A stretch of DNA of 64,000 bases, from positions 332,799 to 396,798 of the forward strand of contig NZ_FORP01000003.1 of assembly GCF_900114035.1 (NCBI RefSeq), read 5' to 3'. The stretch is from Amycolatopsis sacchari. Lineage in GTDB: Bacteria > Actinomycetota > Actinomycetes > Mycobacteriales > Pseudonocardiaceae. This document shows positions 29,229-40,109 of the stretch, piece after piece; the first letter of the stretch is position 1; every line of letters starts with the position of its first letter. The position numbers and the translations under genes were made by a program. The notes under the pieces were generated by a model. It searched no databases. It saw only the letters and a list, made by a program, of their open reading frames with translations, and was not told where the DNA came from.

Positions 29229-31684
29229 CGCGCGCCTCCCGGTTCGAGGGAAACCACAGCTCCGTGCCCGGCGCCGAGCGCCGTCCGCACCCGCGAGCCG
29301 TCGGAGTTCGACGGCAGCCAGACCACGCCCTCGGGCAGGTCCGCCGCTTCGACGGGCAGCGTGACCGAGCCGCGGCCGGTCGACACGGTCACCGTCTCGC
29401 CCAGCTGCTCCGCCGTCGAGGGCGCCACCCGCGCGACGGGCTTGCGCGCCGTCCCCGCCAGGTGGGGCTCGTCGACCTGGAGCGAGCCGTTGTCGATCAG
29501 CTGCCGCCACGTCGACAACCACGCCTCGCCCTTGCCGAGCGGTTCGAGCGACGCCGGCGTCACAGCCGTGAAGGCGGGACGCGCGGTGTACGCGGGCAGA
29601 CGCGACAGGTCGCCGTACGCGGCCGCCGGGGTCTGCGTGAACAGGTCGGCGTCCATCTCGACGGCCAGCGTGTCGAGCACCCGGCCGTCCGGCAGGGCGC
29701 CGCTGTTCTCGATCGTGATGTCGAACGCGCGGCGGCGGCCCTCCCAGTTGAGGTAGCTGCCCGCCTTCTCCACGTCCGGCGCGATCGGCAGCACCACGTC
29801 CGCGCGCTCGGTGACCTCGCTCGGCCGCAGCTCCAGGCTGACGACGAACTCGGCGCGGTCCAGCGCGCGGCGCGCCAGCTCCGGGTCGGGCAGGTCGTTC
29901 GGGTCGACACCGCCGACCACCACTCCGCCGAGCACGCCTTCCGCGAGCGCCGCGAGGATGCCGGTGGTGTCGCGTCCGGGTTCGGACGGCACCTGCACGC
30001 CCCACGCCGTCGAGACCTCCGCGCGGGCCGCCTCGTCGGTGACGGGACGGCCGCCGGGCAGCAGCGTCGGCGCCGCACCGGCTTCGAGCGCTCCGCGCTC
30101 ACCGGCCCGCCGCGGGATCCAGGCGACGCGCGCGCCGGTCCGCGAGGACAACGCGTGCACCGCCGAGAACAGGCCCGGCACCTCGGCCGCCCGCTCCCCG
30201 ACCAGGATCACCGCGCCCTCCTGGGCCAGCGCCGCGTCGAGGTCCGGCGCGTGCTCGGCGAGTGCCGCGAGCGCCGCGGGTTCCCCACCCGGCGGGCAGG
30301 CGAGCAGCTCACCGAACGTCTTGCGCACCGACGACGTGGTCCACTGTCCCAAGTGGACGACCTTGGCACGCCGCTTCCTGGCCGCCTTGCGCAGCCGCAG
30401 GAACACGATCGGCGCCTCGTCCTCGGGCTCGAACGCCACGCACAGCACGGTCGGCGCGTTCTCGATCGCCGCGAAGGTGACACCGTTCTCCGGCGTGGTG
30501 CCGACGACCTGCGAAGCGAGGAACGACAGCTCCTCCGCCGAGTGCGCCCGCGCGCGGAAGTCGATGTCGTTGGTACGCAAGGCGATCCGGGCGAACTTCG
30601 AGTACGCGTACGCGTCCTCCAAGGTCAGTCGCCCGCCGGTCAGCACGCCGACACCGCGCGTGTCACGCGCCTTGGTCAGCCCGTCGGCGGCCGCTCGCAA
30701 GGCCTCGGTCCACGAAGCCTCACGCAGCGTCCCCGACGAGTCCCGCACCAGCGGGCGCCGGATGCGGTCGGCGGTCTGCGCGTACCGGAACGCGAAGCGG
30801 CCCTTGTCGCAGATCCACTCCTCGTTGACCTCCGGGTCGTTGCCGGCGAGCTTGCGCATCACCTTGCCGCGCCGGAAGTCCGTCCGCTCCGCACAGCCGG
30901 ACGAGCAGTGCTCGCAGACGCTGGGCGAGGACACCAGGTCGAACGGCCGCGAGCGGAACCGGTACTGCGCCGACGTCAGCGCGCCGACCGGGCAGATCTG
31001 GATCGTGTTCCCGGAGAAGTACGACTGGAACGGCTTGCCCGAAGACGTGCGGGACGCCATGTCCAGCACATCCGCCGTCTCGGCCGTCCCGATCTGCTGG
31101 TGCGCCCCGCGCTCCAGCAGGTCGATGAACGGGTCACCGGCGATCTGCGCGGAGAACCGCGTGCACCGCTGGCACAGCACGCACCGCTCGCGGTCGAGCA
31201 GCACCTGCGTCGAGATCGGCAGCGGCTTCGGGAACGTGCGCTTCTTGTCGTGGAAGCGGGATTCCGCGCGGCCGTGGGCCATCGCCTGGTTCTGCAGCGG
31301 GCACTCGCCGCCCTTGTCGCACACCGGGCAGTCCAGCGGGTGGTTGATGAGCAGCAGCTCCATCACACCCTGCTGCGCCTTGTCCGCGACCGGCGACGTC
31401 AGCTGCGTCTTCACGACCATGCCGTCGGCGACCGTCATGGTGCACGACGCCTGCGGCTTCGGCATCGGCCGACCGCCCATCTCCACCTCGACGAGGCACT
31501 GGCGGCACGCGCCCGCCGGGTCGAGCAGCGGGTGGTCGCAGAACCGCGGGATCACCGTGCCGAGCCGTTCCGCGGTGCGGATCAGCAGCTCGCCCTTCGG
31601 CGCGATGACCTCCTCGCCGTCGATCGTGAGCCGCACATACCCCTCAGGCACCTCGACCTTGGGTTCCTCTGGCGCCATCGTCAT
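29225..31684 (-). CDS. nuoG: NADH-quinone oxidoreductase subunit G
   Basis: 819 residues. In order: [2Fe-2S] N1b ([20 protein letters not shown], later QASC), the His-Cys3 [4Fe-4S] N5 and the N4 site ([27 protein letters not shown]), then [14 protein letters not shown] with a distal Cys in [10 protein letters not shown], the N7 cluster found only in some bacteria. The remaining part is a molybdopterin-oxidoreductase fold without cofactor. ATG 31684 overlaps the nuoF stop; an ATG two codons later is an alternative. Confidence 0.95.
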   Translation of the reverse strand: MTMAPEEPKVEVPEGYVRLTIDGEEVIAPKGELLIRTAERLGTVIPRFCDHPLLDPAGACRQCLVEVEMGGRPMPKPQASCTMTVADGMVVKTQLTSPVADKAQQGVMELLLINHPLDCPVCDKGGECPLQNQAMAHGRAESRFHDKKRTFPKPLPISTQVLLDRERCVLCQRCTRFSAQIAGDPFIDLLERGAHQQIGTAETADVLDMASRTSSGKPFQSYFSGNTIQICPVGALTSAQYRFRSRPFDLVSSPSVCEHCSSGCAERTDFRRGKVMRKLAGNDPEVNEEWICDKGRFAFRYAQTADRIRRPLVRDSSGTLREASWTEALRAAADGLTKARDTRGVGVLTGGRLTLEDAYAYSKFARIALRTNDIDFRARAHSAEELSFLASQVVGTTPENGVTFAAIENAPTVLCVAFEPEDEAPIVFLRLRKAARKRRAKVVHLGQWTTSSVRKTFGELLACPPGGEPAALAALAEHAPDLDAALAQEGAVILVGERAAEVPGLFSAVHALSSRTGARVAWIPRRAGERGALEAGAAPTLLPGGRPVTDEAARAEVSTAWGVQVPSEPGRDTTGILAALAEGVLGGVVVGGVDPNDLPDPELARRALDRAEFVVSLELRPSEVTERADVVLPIAPDVEKAGSYLNWEGRRRAFDITIENSGALPDGRVLDTLAVEMDADLFTQTPAAAYGDLSRLPAYTARPAFTAVTPASLEPLGKGEAWLSTWRQLIDNGSLQVDEPHLAGTARKPVARVAPSTAEQLGETVTVSTGRGSVTLPVEAADLPEGVVWLPSNSDGSRVRTALGAGHGAVVSLEPGGAR

Positions 31685-32961
31685 GCCTGCGCTCCCACCA
31701 GCTCACGCTTGTTGCTCTCGCACAGTGCGAGGAACTCGTCCCGGAAGTACTTGATGCCACTGGTGATCGGGCTGACCGCGCCGTCACCGAGCGCGCAGAA
31801 CGACCGGCCGAGGATGTTGTCGCAGACGTCGAGCAGCGTGTCGATGTCCTCGGGCGTGCCGCGGCCCTCGACCATCCGCTCCAGGATCTGCGCCAGCCAG
31901 TACGTGCCCTCGCGGCACGGCGTGCACTTGCCGCACGACTCGTGCTCGTAGAACTGCGTCCACTTCATCACGGCCCACGGCACGGACACCGTCTCGTTGA
32001 ACACCTGGACCGCGGTGGTGCCGAGCATCGAGCCCGCCTCGGCGGCGCCCTCGAAGTCCAGCGGCACGTCCAGGTGCTCGGCGGTGAACAGCGGCGTCGA
32101 CGAGCCGCCCGGCGTCCAGAACTTCAGCGGGATGCCGTCCTTCATGCCGCCGCACAGCTCCAGCAGCTGCCGCAGGGTCGTGCCCAGCGGCGCCTCGTAC
32201 TGGCCGGGCCGCTCGACGTGGCCGGAGATCGAGTAGATCTTCGGGCCGGGCGACTTCTCGCGCCCCATCTTGCGGAACCAGTCGGACCCGGCGTTGACGA
32301 TGTACGGCGCGCTCGCGATCGTCTCGACGTTGTTCACCGTGGTCGGCGCCGCGTAGAGGCCCGCGGCCGCGGGGAACGGCGGCTTGAGCCGGGGCTGCCC
32401 GCGACGGCCTTCGAGCGAGTCGAGCAGTGCCGTCTCCTCGCCGCAGATGTACGCACCCGCGCCCGCGTGGACGGTGATCTTGAGGTCGTAACCCGAGCCG
32501 AGGATGTTCTCGCCCAGGTACCCGGCCGCCTCCGCCTCGCGCACCGCCGCGTTCAGGCGGCGGATGCAGTGCAGCGCCTCACCGCGCACGTAGATGAAGC
32601 AGTGGTGCGAGCGCATCGCGTACGACGCGATGATGCAGCCCTCGATGAGCGAGTGCGGGTCCGCCATCATCAGCGGGATGTCCTTGCACGTCCCGGGTTC
32701 GCCTTCGTCGGCGTTGATCACCAGGTAGTGCGGCTTGTCCTCGTTCGGCGGCATGAAGGACCACTTCACACCGGCCGGGAAACCGGCACCGCCACGACCG
32801 CGCAGGCCCGCGTCCTTGATCAGCTGCACGAGCTGTTCCGGCGTACCGGAAAGCGCTTTCCGGACCGCCGTGTAACCCTCGAGCTGCTCGTAGGTCGACA
32901 ACCGCCACGAGTTCGGCGACAACCAGCGCTTGGTCAGCACCGGGGTCAACGGGTCGCTCAT
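31681..32961 (-). CDS. nuoF: NADH-quinone oxidoreductase subunit F
   Basis: 426 residues, the NADH dehydrogenase site. [18 protein letters not shown] binds NADH/FMN and [19 protein letters not shown] is the FMN loop. The C-terminal [15 protein letters not shown] with a distal Cys ([11 protein letters not shown]) holds the N3 [4Fe-4S] centre. Start overlaps the nuoE stop (ATGA). Confidence 0.95.
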   Translation of the reverse strand: MSDPLTPVLTKRWLSPNSWRLSTYEQLEGYTAVRKALSGTPEQLVQLIKDAGLRGRGGAGFPAGVKWSFMPPNEDKPHYLVINADEGEPGTCKDIPLMMADPHSLIEGCIIASYAMRSHHCFIYVRGEALHCIRRLNAAVREAEAAGYLGENILGSGYDLKITVHAGAGAYICGEETALLDSLEGRRGQPRLKPPFPAAAGLYAAPTTVNNVETIASAPYIVNAGSDWFRKMGREKSPGPKIYSISGHVERPGQYEAPLGTTLRQLLELCGGMKDGIPLKFWTPGGSSTPLFTAEHLDVPLDFEGAAEAGSMLGTTAVQVFNETVSVPWAVMKWTQFYEHESCGKCTPCREGTYWLAQILERMVEGRGTPEDIDTLLDVCDNILGRSFCALGDGAVSPITSGIKYFRDEFLALCESNKRELVGAQA

Positions 32962-33662
32962 TTCGCCTCCACCTCCGGCAGCGGAACGTCCTCCATCACG
33001 GGCGCCGTCCAGCCGCGCTCAGCGGCCAGGCTGGCTCCGCGCAAGGTCTCCACCGCCTGCGACGGACCGTCCACCTGGGACCGGAACGTCTCCTCGTCCT
33101 CGGGGAAGAAGCCTGCGAGCTGAAGCTCCGCCCCCTTGAAGTCCGTCAGCGGCGCACCCCGTGTCGGCGCGGGCTTTTCCCCGCGCTGCAACGCTTTCAC
33201 GAGTTCGAGCGCCGACTCCGGCGACTGCTTGTCGTAGTACTCGTAGTTGACCTGCAGCACCGGCGCGAGGTCGCATGCCGCCAGGCACTCCGCGTGCTCC
33301 AGCATGATCGAACCGGGCTCGCCCGGCTCCCCGGAAACCTCTTCGTGCCCCACACCCAGGTGCTCGGACAGCTGCTGGTAGATCGCGTCACCGCCGAGCG
33401 CCGCGCACAACGTGTTGGTGCAGACGCTGACCAGGTGCTCGCCGCACGGCCGCCGCTTGTACATGGTGTAGAACGTCGCGACCGCGCTCACCTCGGCCTC
33501 GGTCAGCCCGAGCTGCTCCGCGCAGAACGCGATGCCCTCCTGGCTCACGTAGCCCTGCACCGACTGCACGAGGTGCAGCATCGGCAGCAGCGCCGAGCGG
33601 GACTGCGGGTACCGCCCGATCAGGTCCTGCGCCTTCGCGACCGTGTCGTCGTCGAAAATCAT
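32958..33662 (-). CDS. nuoE: NADH-quinone oxidoreductase subunit E
   Basis: 234 residues, thioredoxin-like [2Fe-2S] protein (N1a). Ligands are C-x4-C in VSVCTNTLCAALGG and C-x3-C in AECLAACDLAPV. A four-helix N-terminal part (ALLPMLHLVQSVQGYVSQEG) precedes it. The C-terminus carries about 70 residues beyond the core, as is usual in this group. It overlaps nuoD by one base (TGATG). Confidence 0.95.
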   Translation of the reverse strand: MIFDDDTVAKAQDLIGRYPQSRSALLPMLHLVQSVQGYVSQEGIAFCAEQLGLTEAEVSAVATFYTMYKRRPCGEHLVSVCTNTLCAALGGDAIYQQLSEHLGVGHEEVSGEPGEPGSIMLEHAECLAACDLAPVLQVNYEYYDKQSPESALELVKALQRGEKPAPTRGAPLTDFKGAELQLAGFFPEDEETFRSQVDGPSQAVETLRGASLAAERGWTAPVMEDVPLPEVEAK

Positions 33663-35044
33663 CAGCGGTCCACTCCCCCCATCACGGGGTCGATCGAGGC
33701 GACGGCGGCGATCACGTCAGCCACCAGGCCGCCCTCGGACATCGCGGGCATCGACTGCAGGTTCACGAAACTCGGTTCCCGCACGTGCACCCGCCACGGC
33801 CGCGTGCCGCCGTCGGACACGACGTGGAAACCGAGCTCCCCGCGCGGCGACTCGACCGGCGCGTACACCTGCCCCGGCGGCACCTTGAAGCCCTCGGTGA
33901 CCAGCTTGAAGTGGTGGATCAGGGACTCCATCGACTGGCCCATGATCTTGCGGACGTGCTCGAGCGAGTTGCCCATGCCGTCGCTGGAGATCGACAGCTG
34001 CGCAGGCCACGCGATCTTCTTGTCCTCGACCATCACCGGCCCGGGCTCGTCGAGCCGCTTGAGCACCTGCTTGATGATCCGCAGCGACTGGTGCATCTCC
34101 TCGACGCGGCACAGGTACCGCGCCCAGCAGTCGGCCTCGGTGGAGGTCGGGATGTCGAACTCGAACTCGTCGTAGGAGGAGTACGGCTCGACCTTCCGCA
34201 GGTCCCACGGCAGCCCGGCCGAGCGCAGCACCGGGCCGGTGACGCCGAGCGCGAGGCACGCGTCCACGGGCAGGTAGCCGACGCCCTTGAGCCGGTTGCG
34301 CCAGATCGGCTGACCGGTGAACAGCTTGTCGTACAAGGGAAGCCGCTTGTCCATCACCTTGACGAACTCGCTGATCTTCGCGTGCGCGTCCGTCGGCAGG
34401 TCCTGCGCGACCCCGCCGGGCCGGATGAACGCGTGGTTCATCCGCAGGCCGGTCAGGTACTCCAGCAGGTGCAGCACCTCTTCGCGCTCGCGGAAGCCGA
34501 GCGTCATCGCCGTGGTGGCACCGAGTTCCATGCCGCCGGTCGCGATGTACACCAGGTGCGAGCCGATGCGGTTGATCTCGCACAGCAGCACGCGGATCAG
34601 CTGCGCCCGCTTCGGCACCTCGACGCGCAGCAGCTTCTCCACCGCGAGGCAGTACCCGAGCTCGTTGAACAGCGGCGACAGGTAGTCCATGCGCGTCACG
34701 AACGTGACGCCCTGGGTCCACGTGCGGTACTCGGTGTTCTTCTCGATCCCGGTGTGCAGGTAGCCGATGACCGAGCGCAGCTGGGTGACGGTCTCGCCCT
34801 CCAGCTCCAGCACGAGCCGGAGCACGCCGTGCGTCGACGGGTGCTGCGGCCCCATGTTGATGACCATGCGCTCGTCGTGGTCGGCGTCGGACAGCACGTC
34901 GTCCCAGTCGCCACCGCTGACGTGGTAGACGCGGCCTTCCGTGGTTTCGCGCGACTCCGCGTAGTCCACGTTGTCGGTGCTGTCGGCACCGGGAGCGGTC
35001 GTGTCCGTCCCCGTCGTGACGTCCGAAAGCCGGTCGGTAGTCAT
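33662..35044 (-). CDS. nuoD: NADH-quinone oxidoreductase subunit D
   Basis: 460 residues, related to the large subunit of NiFe hydrogenases but without the nickel cysteines. [20 protein letters not shown] provides the His of the quinone pocket, and [20 protein letters not shown] the C-terminal signature. A 40-residue Thr/Asp-rich N-terminal extension precedes the core. With NuoB and NuoH it makes the quinone-binding site. ATGA overlap with nuoC. Confidence 0.95.
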   Translation of the reverse strand: MTTDRLSDVTTGTDTTAPGADSTDNVDYAESRETTEGRVYHVSGGDWDDVLSDADHDERMVINMGPQHPSTHGVLRLVLELEGETVTQLRSVIGYLHTGIEKNTEYRTWTQGVTFVTRMDYLSPLFNELGYCLAVEKLLRVEVPKRAQLIRVLLCEINRIGSHLVYIATGGMELGATTAMTLGFREREEVLHLLEYLTGLRMNHAFIRPGGVAQDLPTDAHAKISEFVKVMDKRLPLYDKLFTGQPIWRNRLKGVGYLPVDACLALGVTGPVLRSAGLPWDLRKVEPYSSYDEFEFDIPTSTEADCWARYLCRVEEMHQSLRIIKQVLKRLDEPGPVMVEDKKIAWPAQLSISSDGMGNSLEHVRKIMGQSMESLIHHFKLVTEGFKVPPGQVYAPVESPRGELGFHVVSDGGTRPWRVHVREPSFVNLQSMPAMSEGGLVADVIAAVASIDPVMGGVDR

Positions 35045-35790
35045 GAGTACGACCTCCGCTGGTCCGGCGGCGGGATCTCCGCGCCCTTGTACTCCACGGG
35101 AATTCCGCCGAGCGGGTAGTCCTTGCGCTGCGGGTGCCCGTCCCAGTCGTCGGGCATCAGGATGCGCGTCAGCGACGGGTGTCCGTCGTAGACGATGCCG
35201 AACATGTCGTAGGCCTCCCGCTCCTGCCAGTCGGCGGTCGGGTACACCTCGACGACCGACGGCACGTGCGGGTCGTCGACCTCCGCCGTGACCTCCAGCC
35301 GGATGCGGCGGCGGTAGGTCATGGACGTCAGGTGGTACACCGAGTGCAGCCGTTGCGGCACGTCCGGCCCGTAGTCCACACCGGACACCGAGCTGCACAG
35401 CTCGAACCGCAGCCCCGCGTCGTCGCGGAGGATCCGGCAGGCCTGCACGAGGTACCGCTTGTCCAGGTACAGCGTGATCTCGCCGCGGTCGACGGTGATC
35501 TGCTGGACGGCCTCGGCGGGCACGCCGTTTTCGCCCAGTGCGGCGAAGAACTGGTCGGCGAACTCGTCGAACCAGCCGCCGAACGGCCGTTCCGCGGGCG
35601 GCGGTGAGTACGCGGGCAGGCGCAGCCCGCCGTAACCCGACGTGTCACCGCTGTCGTGCACCCCGAACATGCCGCGGCGTTCGCGGCCCGCCACCACCGG
35701 CTGGGCCGGCCGCGCGCCTTCCGGCCGCAGCCCGACCTCGCGCTCGGCGCTCGACTGCTCGTCGCCGGTCTCTGGTTTCTCTTCAGGCAC
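35041..35790 (-). CDS. nuoC: NADH-quinone oxidoreductase subunit C
   Basis: 249 residues. The 30-kDa-subunit signature is [20 protein letters not shown] followed by [21 protein letters not shown] disordered N-terminal tail of about 60 residues ([14 protein letters not shown]) is longer than in enterobacteria. GTG start, 6 bp after nuoB. Confidence 0.95.
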   Translation of the reverse strand: MPEEKPETGDEQSSAEREVGLRPEGARPAQPVVAGRERRGMFGVHDSGDTSGYGGLRLPAYSPPPAERPFGGWFDEFADQFFAALGENGVPAEAVQQITVDRGEITLYLDKRYLVQACRILRDDAGLRFELCSSVSGVDYGPDVPQRLHSVYHLTSMTYRRRIRLEVTAEVDDPHVPSVVEVYPTADWQEREAYDMFGIVYDGHPSLTRILMPDDWDGHPQRKDYPLGGIPVEYKGAEIPPPDQRRSYS

Positions 35791-35796
35791 AGGGGA

Positions 35797-36339
35797 TCAC
35801 TTCTTTGCGTACTTGACCGACGACGGGATCAGCTCGGTGCGGTGCCCCGCCTTGAGCGCGGCGCGGCGCGGCCCCATCGGCTCGTCCTGGATCTTGGCGT
35901 GCAGCTTGAGGATCGCGTCGAGCAGCATCTCCGGCCGCGGCGGGCAGCCCGGCAGGTACATGTCCACCGGCACGATGTGGTCGACGCCCTGCACGACCGC
36001 GTAGTTGTTGAACATCCCGCCAGACGAGGCGCACACGCCCATCGCGAGCACCCAGCGCGGCTCGGCCATCTGGTCGTAGATCTGCCGCAGCACCGGCGCC
36101 ATCTTCTGCGTGACGCGGCCGGCGACGATCATCAGGTCGGCCTGCCGCGGCGTCGCGCTGAACCGCTCCATGCCGAAGCGCGCGATGTCGTACCGGGAAC
36201 CGCCCGTGGTCATCATCTCGATGGCGCAGCAGGCGAGGCCGAACGTCGCGGGCCACAGCGAGTTCTTGCGCGCCCAGTTGACCAGGCCTTCGAGGCTGGC
36301 CAGCAGGATTCCGTTGGGGAGCTTCTCTTCGAGACCCAT
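35797..36339 (-). CDS. nuoB: NADH-quinone oxidoreductase subunit B
   Basis: 180 residues. Ligands of the terminal N2 [4Fe-4S] centre are visible as the tandem Cys in [15 protein letters not shown], a Cys in [14 protein letters not shown] and another in [14 protein letters not shown]. The N2 centre donates electrons to menaquinone. ATG 36339, 2 bp past the nuoA stop. Confidence 0.95.
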   Translation of the reverse strand: MGLEEKLPNGILLASLEGLVNWARKNSLWPATFGLACCAIEMMTTGGSRYDIARFGMERFSATPRQADLMIVAGRVTQKMAPVLRQIYDQMAEPRWVLAMGVCASSGGMFNNYAVVQGVDHIVPVDMYLPGCPPRPEMLLDAILKLHAKIQDEPMGPRRAALKAGHRTELIPSSVKYAKK

Positions 36340-36341
36340 CT

Positions 36342-36734
36342 TCAGTTCCAATCCAGCCCGCCGCGCCGCCACACGTAGGCGTAGGCGAAGCCGACCGTCG
36401 CGATGAACAACACGATCTCCACCAGGCCGAACAGGCCGAGCGAGTCCGCGGAGACCGCGAACGGGTAGAGGAAGACCATCTCGATGTCGAACAGGATGAA
36501 CAGCATCGCGGTGATGTAGTAGGCGACGGGCATCCGGCCGCCGCCGACGAGCGGCTGCGGTGAGGGCTCGATGCCGCACTCGTAGGCCTGCAGCTTGGCC
36601 TTGTTGTACCGGCTCGGCCCGACCAGCGGCCCGAGCAGCACGGAGAGCACGGCGAACGCCGCCGCCAGCACGAACAACAGGACCAACGGCACGTACATCG
36701 CCGGACTGGCGGACGCGCCCTGCGCTAACACCAC
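36342..36734 (-). CDS. nuoA: NADH-quinone oxidoreductase subunit A
   Basis: 130 residues, three helices, with the family landmarks [15 protein letters not shown] (the Cys of the mobile loop) and [23 protein letters not shown] lies 8 nt before the GTG at 36734, so I prefer this to the GTG at 36743, which would overlap the ribosome site. First gene of the operon, behind a promoter with two Rex-type operators. Confidence 0.93.
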   Translation of the reverse strand: MVLAQGASASPAMYVPLVLLFVLAAAFAVLSVLLGPLVGPSRYNKAKLQAYECGIEPSPQPLVGGGRMPVAYYITAMLFILFDIEMVFLYPFAVSADSLGLFGLVEIVLFIATVGFAYAYVWRRGGLDWN

Positions 36735-36765
36735 GTGTCCCACTCCTTCCGCAGCGTCGCGGAGA

Positions 36766-36815
36766 TTGTGAATTTGTTCACAAGCCTTCCGTCGAAGTTG
36801 TGAACGGGTTCACAA
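36766..36815. promoter_or_regulatory. Two Rex-type operators upstream of nuoA
   Basis: TTGTGAA-TTTG-TTCACAA at 36766-36783 and TTGTGAA-CGGG-TTCACAA at 36798-36815 are both perfect 7+7 palindromes with 4-bp centres, 32 bp apart (three helical turns). This matches the Rex operator consensus (TTGTGAA, four bases, TTCACAA) known from Streptomyces and Gram-positives. Rex represses when NADH/NAD is low and releases when it is high. The sites lie between the predicted transcription start and nuoA, so binding would block elongation or initiation. No rex gene is in the window. Confidence 0.85.
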
Positions 36816-36826
36816 AGCATGGGGGC

Positions 36827-36854
36827 AGTGTAGGACGCGGCTCACATTGTTGTC
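36827..36854 (-). promoter_or_regulatory. Predicted nuo promoter
   Basis: On the minus strand GACAAC (36849-36854) and TACACT (36827-36832) are separated by 16 bp and could be -35 and -10 elements. The start would then fall near 36820, just ahead of the upstream-most Rex-type palindrome. Supported by pattern only. Confidence 0.4.
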
Positions 36855-36890
36855 GCGGGGTCCTTGGTTTAAGGGAGCCCTAACTTCCGG

Positions 36891-36910
36891 GAGGGCCCGC
36901 GAAGGCCCTC
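36891..36910 (-). terminator. Hairpin between menJ and the nuo promoter
   Basis: GAGGGCC (36891-36897), loop CGCGAA, GGCCCTC (36904-36910), about 90 bp past the menJ stop. It would stop menJ transcripts before they enter the nuo promoter. No U tract. Confidence 0.4.
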
Positions 36911-36999
36911 AGGCCCCAGACCTGGGAGGAAAGGAACAAGATCAGCTGGGCTGCCCGTTTTCACGGAGAGTCAATGTGACGTAACCCACGCGAGAGGTG

Positions 37000-38271
37000 T
37001 CACGCGCTCGGCGTAAGCCGGGCCGCGAGCGCGATCATCCGGTCCACGGCGTCCCCGCCGCGGGCGTCGTAACAGCCGGAAAGCCCCTTGTAGATGAGCG
37101 GGATGAGGGGGTTGACACGCAGCCCGTACTTGGTCGCGGCCCGCATGACCTTCGGGTGCCCGATGGCCTTCGCGAACAGGTTGCCGAGCCGGTAGTACCC
37201 GCCCATCAGCTCCTTCAGTGCCACTGGGTAACCGTGCAGCGCCCGTTCGCGGGACGGACCCTCCGGCCGGGCGAGCGCCTGCGCGACGAACTCCGCGGCC
37301 AGCTGCGCCGACTCCATCGCCGACGAGATGCCCTCGCCGTTGAACGGGCTCACCATGCCGCCGGCGTCGCCGAGCAGCAGCAGCCCGTTCCGGTAGTGCG
37401 GGGTGCGGTTGAAGCCCATCGGGAGCCCCGCGCCGCCGATGCGGCCGATCGCGTTCTCCTCGCGGTAGCCCCACTCCTCGGGCGTCGAGTCGAGCCACGA
37501 GCGCAGCAGCGCGCGGTAGTCGGTGTTGCGGAAGGCCTTGGACGTGGACAGCATGCCGAGCCCGATGTTGACCGTGCCGTCGCCGAGCGGGAACGCCCAG
37601 CCGTAACCGGGCAGCAGCTTCGGGTTCCGCGGGTCGCTGCGGTCCCAGAGCTCCAGGTGCCCCTCGATGAACGGGTCGTCGTGGCGCGGGCTCTTGTAGT
37701 ACCGGCGGACGGCGACACCCATCGGCCTGCGGTCGTCGGAGTCGATGCCGACGGACCGGGCGAGCTTGGCGTTGACGCCGTCGCAGGCCAGCACGAGCGG
37801 GGCGTGGTAGCGGACCGGCGTCTTCTCCGGGCCGACCTTCGCCTCGACGCCGATGACCCGGCCCGTGCGCTCGTCGGTGATCGCGCCGGTGACGTTCGTG
37901 CGCTCCTGCAGCCGCGCCCCCGCCTTGACCGCGGTCTTCGCCAGCAGGTCGTCGAAGTCGAAGCGGGTGCGGGAAACGCCGTAGGGCGGGTAGCTGGTCA
38001 GCTCCGGCCAGTCGAGTTCGAGGGTGAGCTCGCCGGTGAGGATGCGCAGGCCGCGGCTGTGCACCCAGCCCGCCTCGGGGCTGGTGTCGATACCCAGGTC
38101 GATCAGCTGCTTCACGCCGCGGGGCGTGATGCCGTCACCGCAGACCTTCTCGCGCGGGAACTCCGTCTTCTCCAGCAGGAGCACGTCGAGCCCGGCACGC
38201 GCCAGGTACGTGGCCACGGTCGACCCGGCCGGGCCGGCACCGACGACGATCACCTGGGCATCGAGAGTCAT
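37000..38271 (-). CDS. menJ: Menaquinone reductase / geranylgeranyl-reductase-family flavoprotein
   Basis: 423 residues. The FAD Rossmann motif [19 protein letters not shown] starts at residue 8. The family signature follows ([20 protein letters not shown]), and [20 protein letters not shown] (about 290-310) is the second FAD motif. It saturates one or more isoprene units of the menaquinone side chain, as MenJ (Rv0561c) does in mycobacteria. It overlaps menG by 4 bp, a strong hint for menaquinone rather than archaeal-type lipid reduction. ATG 38271. Confidence 0.85.
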   Translation of the reverse strand: MTLDAQVIVVGAGPAGSTVATYLARAGLDVLLLEKTEFPREKVCGDGITPRGVKQLIDLGIDTSPEAGWVHSRGLRILTGELTLELDWPELTSYPPYGVSRTRFDFDDLLAKTAVKAGARLQERTNVTGAITDERTGRVIGVEAKVGPEKTPVRYHAPLVLACDGVNAKLARSVGIDSDDRRPMGVAVRRYYKSPRHDDPFIEGHLELWDRSDPRNPKLLPGYGWAFPLGDGTVNIGLGMLSTSKAFRNTDYRALLRSWLDSTPEEWGYREENAIGRIGGAGLPMGFNRTPHYRNGLLLLGDAGGMVSPFNGEGISSAMESAQLAAEFVAQALARPEGPSRERALHGYPVALKELMGGYYRLGNLFAKAIGHPKVMRAATKYGLRVNPLIPLIYKGLSGCYDARGGDAVDRMIALAARLTPSA

Positions 38272-38972
38272 GCTTCCGAGTTTAGAGGGGGCTTCGAAGC
38301 GCGATGGATGGCGACGACGCCGAACGTGAGGTTCAACCACTCCACCCGATGCCACCCGGCCTCGGCGATCGTCTGCGCGAACGCCCGCTGGTCCGGCCAC
38401 GCCAGCATCGACTCCGCGAGGTAGGAGTACGCCTCCGGGTTGCTGGAGCTGAACCGGCCGAACAAGGTCATCACGCGGAGCAGGAACTTGCGGTACAGGA
38501 ACCGGATCGGCGTGAACGGCGGCGTCGAGACCTCGCAGATCACCAGCCGGCCGCCCGGCTTGACCACGCGGGCGATCTCGACGAGCGCGGCCTTGGTGTC
38601 GACGAAGTTGCGGATGCCGAAGCTGATCGTGGCCGCGTCGAAGCTCTCGTCGGCGAAGGGCAGGTGCAGCGCGTCCGCGGCCACCATCGGCACGCCGCGG
38701 TGCCTACCGTTGCGCAGCATCCCGAGCGAGAAGTCCGCGGCCAGGCACCACGCTCCGCCCCGCGCGTACTCGGCGGTGGAGACACCGGTACCGGCGGCGA
38801 GGTCGAGCACCTTCTCCCCCGGCTTCGCGTCGAGCACGTGCGAGGTGATCGTGCGCCAGCGCCGGTCGAAGCCGAAGGTCATGACGGAGTTCGCGCGGTC
38901 GTAACCGCGCGCGACGCCGTCGAACATGGCGGCGACCTCGTGCGGGTCCTTGTCGAGGTTCGCTCGGGGCAT
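38268..38972 (-). CDS. menG: Demethylmenaquinone methyltransferase
   Basis: 234 residues, UbiE/MenG type. The SAM motif I is [39 protein letters not shown] with [14 protein letters not shown] is the UbiE signature, and [20 protein letters not shown] the N-terminal one. It performs the last ring methylation of menaquinone. ATG 38972 agrees with family length; menJ follows in the same operon. The promoter should lie in the 150-bp gap shared with the divergent lipoprotein gene. Confidence 0.9.
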   Translation of the reverse strand: MPRANLDKDPHEVAAMFDGVARGYDRANSVMTFGFDRRWRTITSHVLDAKPGEKVLDLAAGTGVSTAEYARGGAWCLAADFSLGMLRNGRHRGVPMVAADALHLPFADESFDAATISFGIRNFVDTKAALVEIARVVKPGGRLVICEVSTPPFTPIRFLYRKFLLRVMTLFGRFSSSNPEAYSYLAESMLAWPDQRAFAQTIAEAGWHRVEWLNLTFGVVAIHRASKPPLNSEA

Positions 38973-39124
38973 GGCTAGAACTTTAGGGGCGGCCCTCGCC
39001 ACCTCGTTCAGGCCACCTGCCACTACTTCCATCGAGCGAACTCCGCCCCAACAGGTGTGAAGTTTCCCCCACCGGGCTACCTGTGTGTTGCGGGTAGCAG
39101 GCGGTGACGGGAGGGGCACGATCC

Positions 39125-40105
39125 GTGGGTGACAAACGGATGAGCGTAGAGACCGGCCGCCGAGGCTTCCTCCTCCTGTCCGCCGCCGGGGTGCTCAGCG
39201 CGTGCGCCGGACCGATGGTCACCGTCGCCGGCCGCCCGAACGCGGCGCCGCCGACCGCTCCCGTACCCGTTCCCGCCCCGCCGCCTCCACCGCCGGTGTC
39301 GCCGGCCACCCCGTCGCCGCTCGCGGTCACCAACGCGGAGCCGACCGGTCCGCTGCGCGTCGGGTTCTGCGGCGGCCCGAACGCCCCCGCCCTGGGCCGC
39401 ATGACCGGCAACCTGGTCGCGGCCGGCGAGGAACTGACCCGGCAGATCTCCGCGTACCGCACCGACGGCCCGATCCAGCCCGTCGTCGAGCTGATCGCCA
39501 CGCGCGTCATCTCCACTCCCGGCGCGGACGGGCTCTACCGCAGCCGCGAGAGCGACTCCAGCATCCAGTCCTACTTGGACGAAGCGCGACGGCTGAAAGG
39601 CTTGCTGCTGCTGAACATTCAGCCCGGCCACGCCGATTTCCCCACCGAAGTCAGGGCCTTCGAGCGGTGGCTGACCGAGCCCGACGTCGGCCTCGCACTC
39701 GACCCGGAGTGGGCGGTGGACCCCGGCGTCCGGCCCGGCCAGAAGTTCGGGCACGTCACCGGCGCGGTGCTCGACCAGGTCGCCACCTACGTGTCAGAGC
39801 TCGTCAGCAGTCACAACCTGCCGCCGAAGATGATGGTGTACCACCAGGTCGCCACGTCCGTCGTGCGCGACGAGGGCGATCTCAAGCCGCACGACGGGGT
39901 CGTGCCGATCAAGGTCGTCGACGGCATCGGCAGCCGCGAAGCCAAGATCACGACCTGGAACCTCGTGATGCGGCAGAAGCCCGCCCACGTCCAGGCGGGG
40001 TTCAAGCTCTTCTACGACGAGGACACGCGCCGCGGTGCCCCGCTGATGAAACCGGAAGAGGTGCTGGCGCTGCGTCCCGCACCGACGTACGTCGTCTACG
40101 AGTGA
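39125..40105 (+). CDS. Tat-type lipoprotein, hypothetical
   Basis: 326 residues. A twin-arginine-like [12 protein letters not shown] and the lipobox LSAC (Cys27) show export and lipid anchoring. A Pro-rich linker ([10 protein letters not shown]) follows. The mature domain has [39 protein letters not shown] and [20 protein letters not shown], which resemble bacterial cell-surface proteins with a TIM-barrel-like fold. I do not recognise a defined enzyme family. GTG 39125 has GGGAGGGG 8 bp upstream; ATG 39140 is possible. GH43 follows 4 bp later, so they are probably co-transcribed. Confidence 0.6.
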   Translation: MGDKRMSVETGRRGFLLLSAAGVLSACAGPMVTVAGRPNAAPPTAPVPVPAPPPPPPVSPATPSPLAVTNAEPTGPLRVGFCGGPNAPALGRMTGNLVAAGEELTRQISAYRTDGPIQPVVELIATRVISTPGADGLYRSRESDSSIQSYLDEARRLKGLLLLNIQPGHADFPTEVRAFERWLTEPDVGLALDPEWAVDPGVRPGQKFGHVTGAVLDQVATYVSELVSSHNLPPKMMVYHQVATSVVRDEGDLKPHDGVVPIKVVDGIGSREAKITTWNLVMRQKPAHVQAGFKLFYDEDTRRGAPLMKPEEVLALRPAPTYVVYE

Positions 40106-40109
40106 GGTC

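Noticed and set aside
29264..31951. Very long open frame antisense to nuoG (895 codons)
   Set aside because: Product is composition-biased (Arg, Leu, Gly, Ala) with no domain, caused by the high GC3 of nuoG on the other strand.
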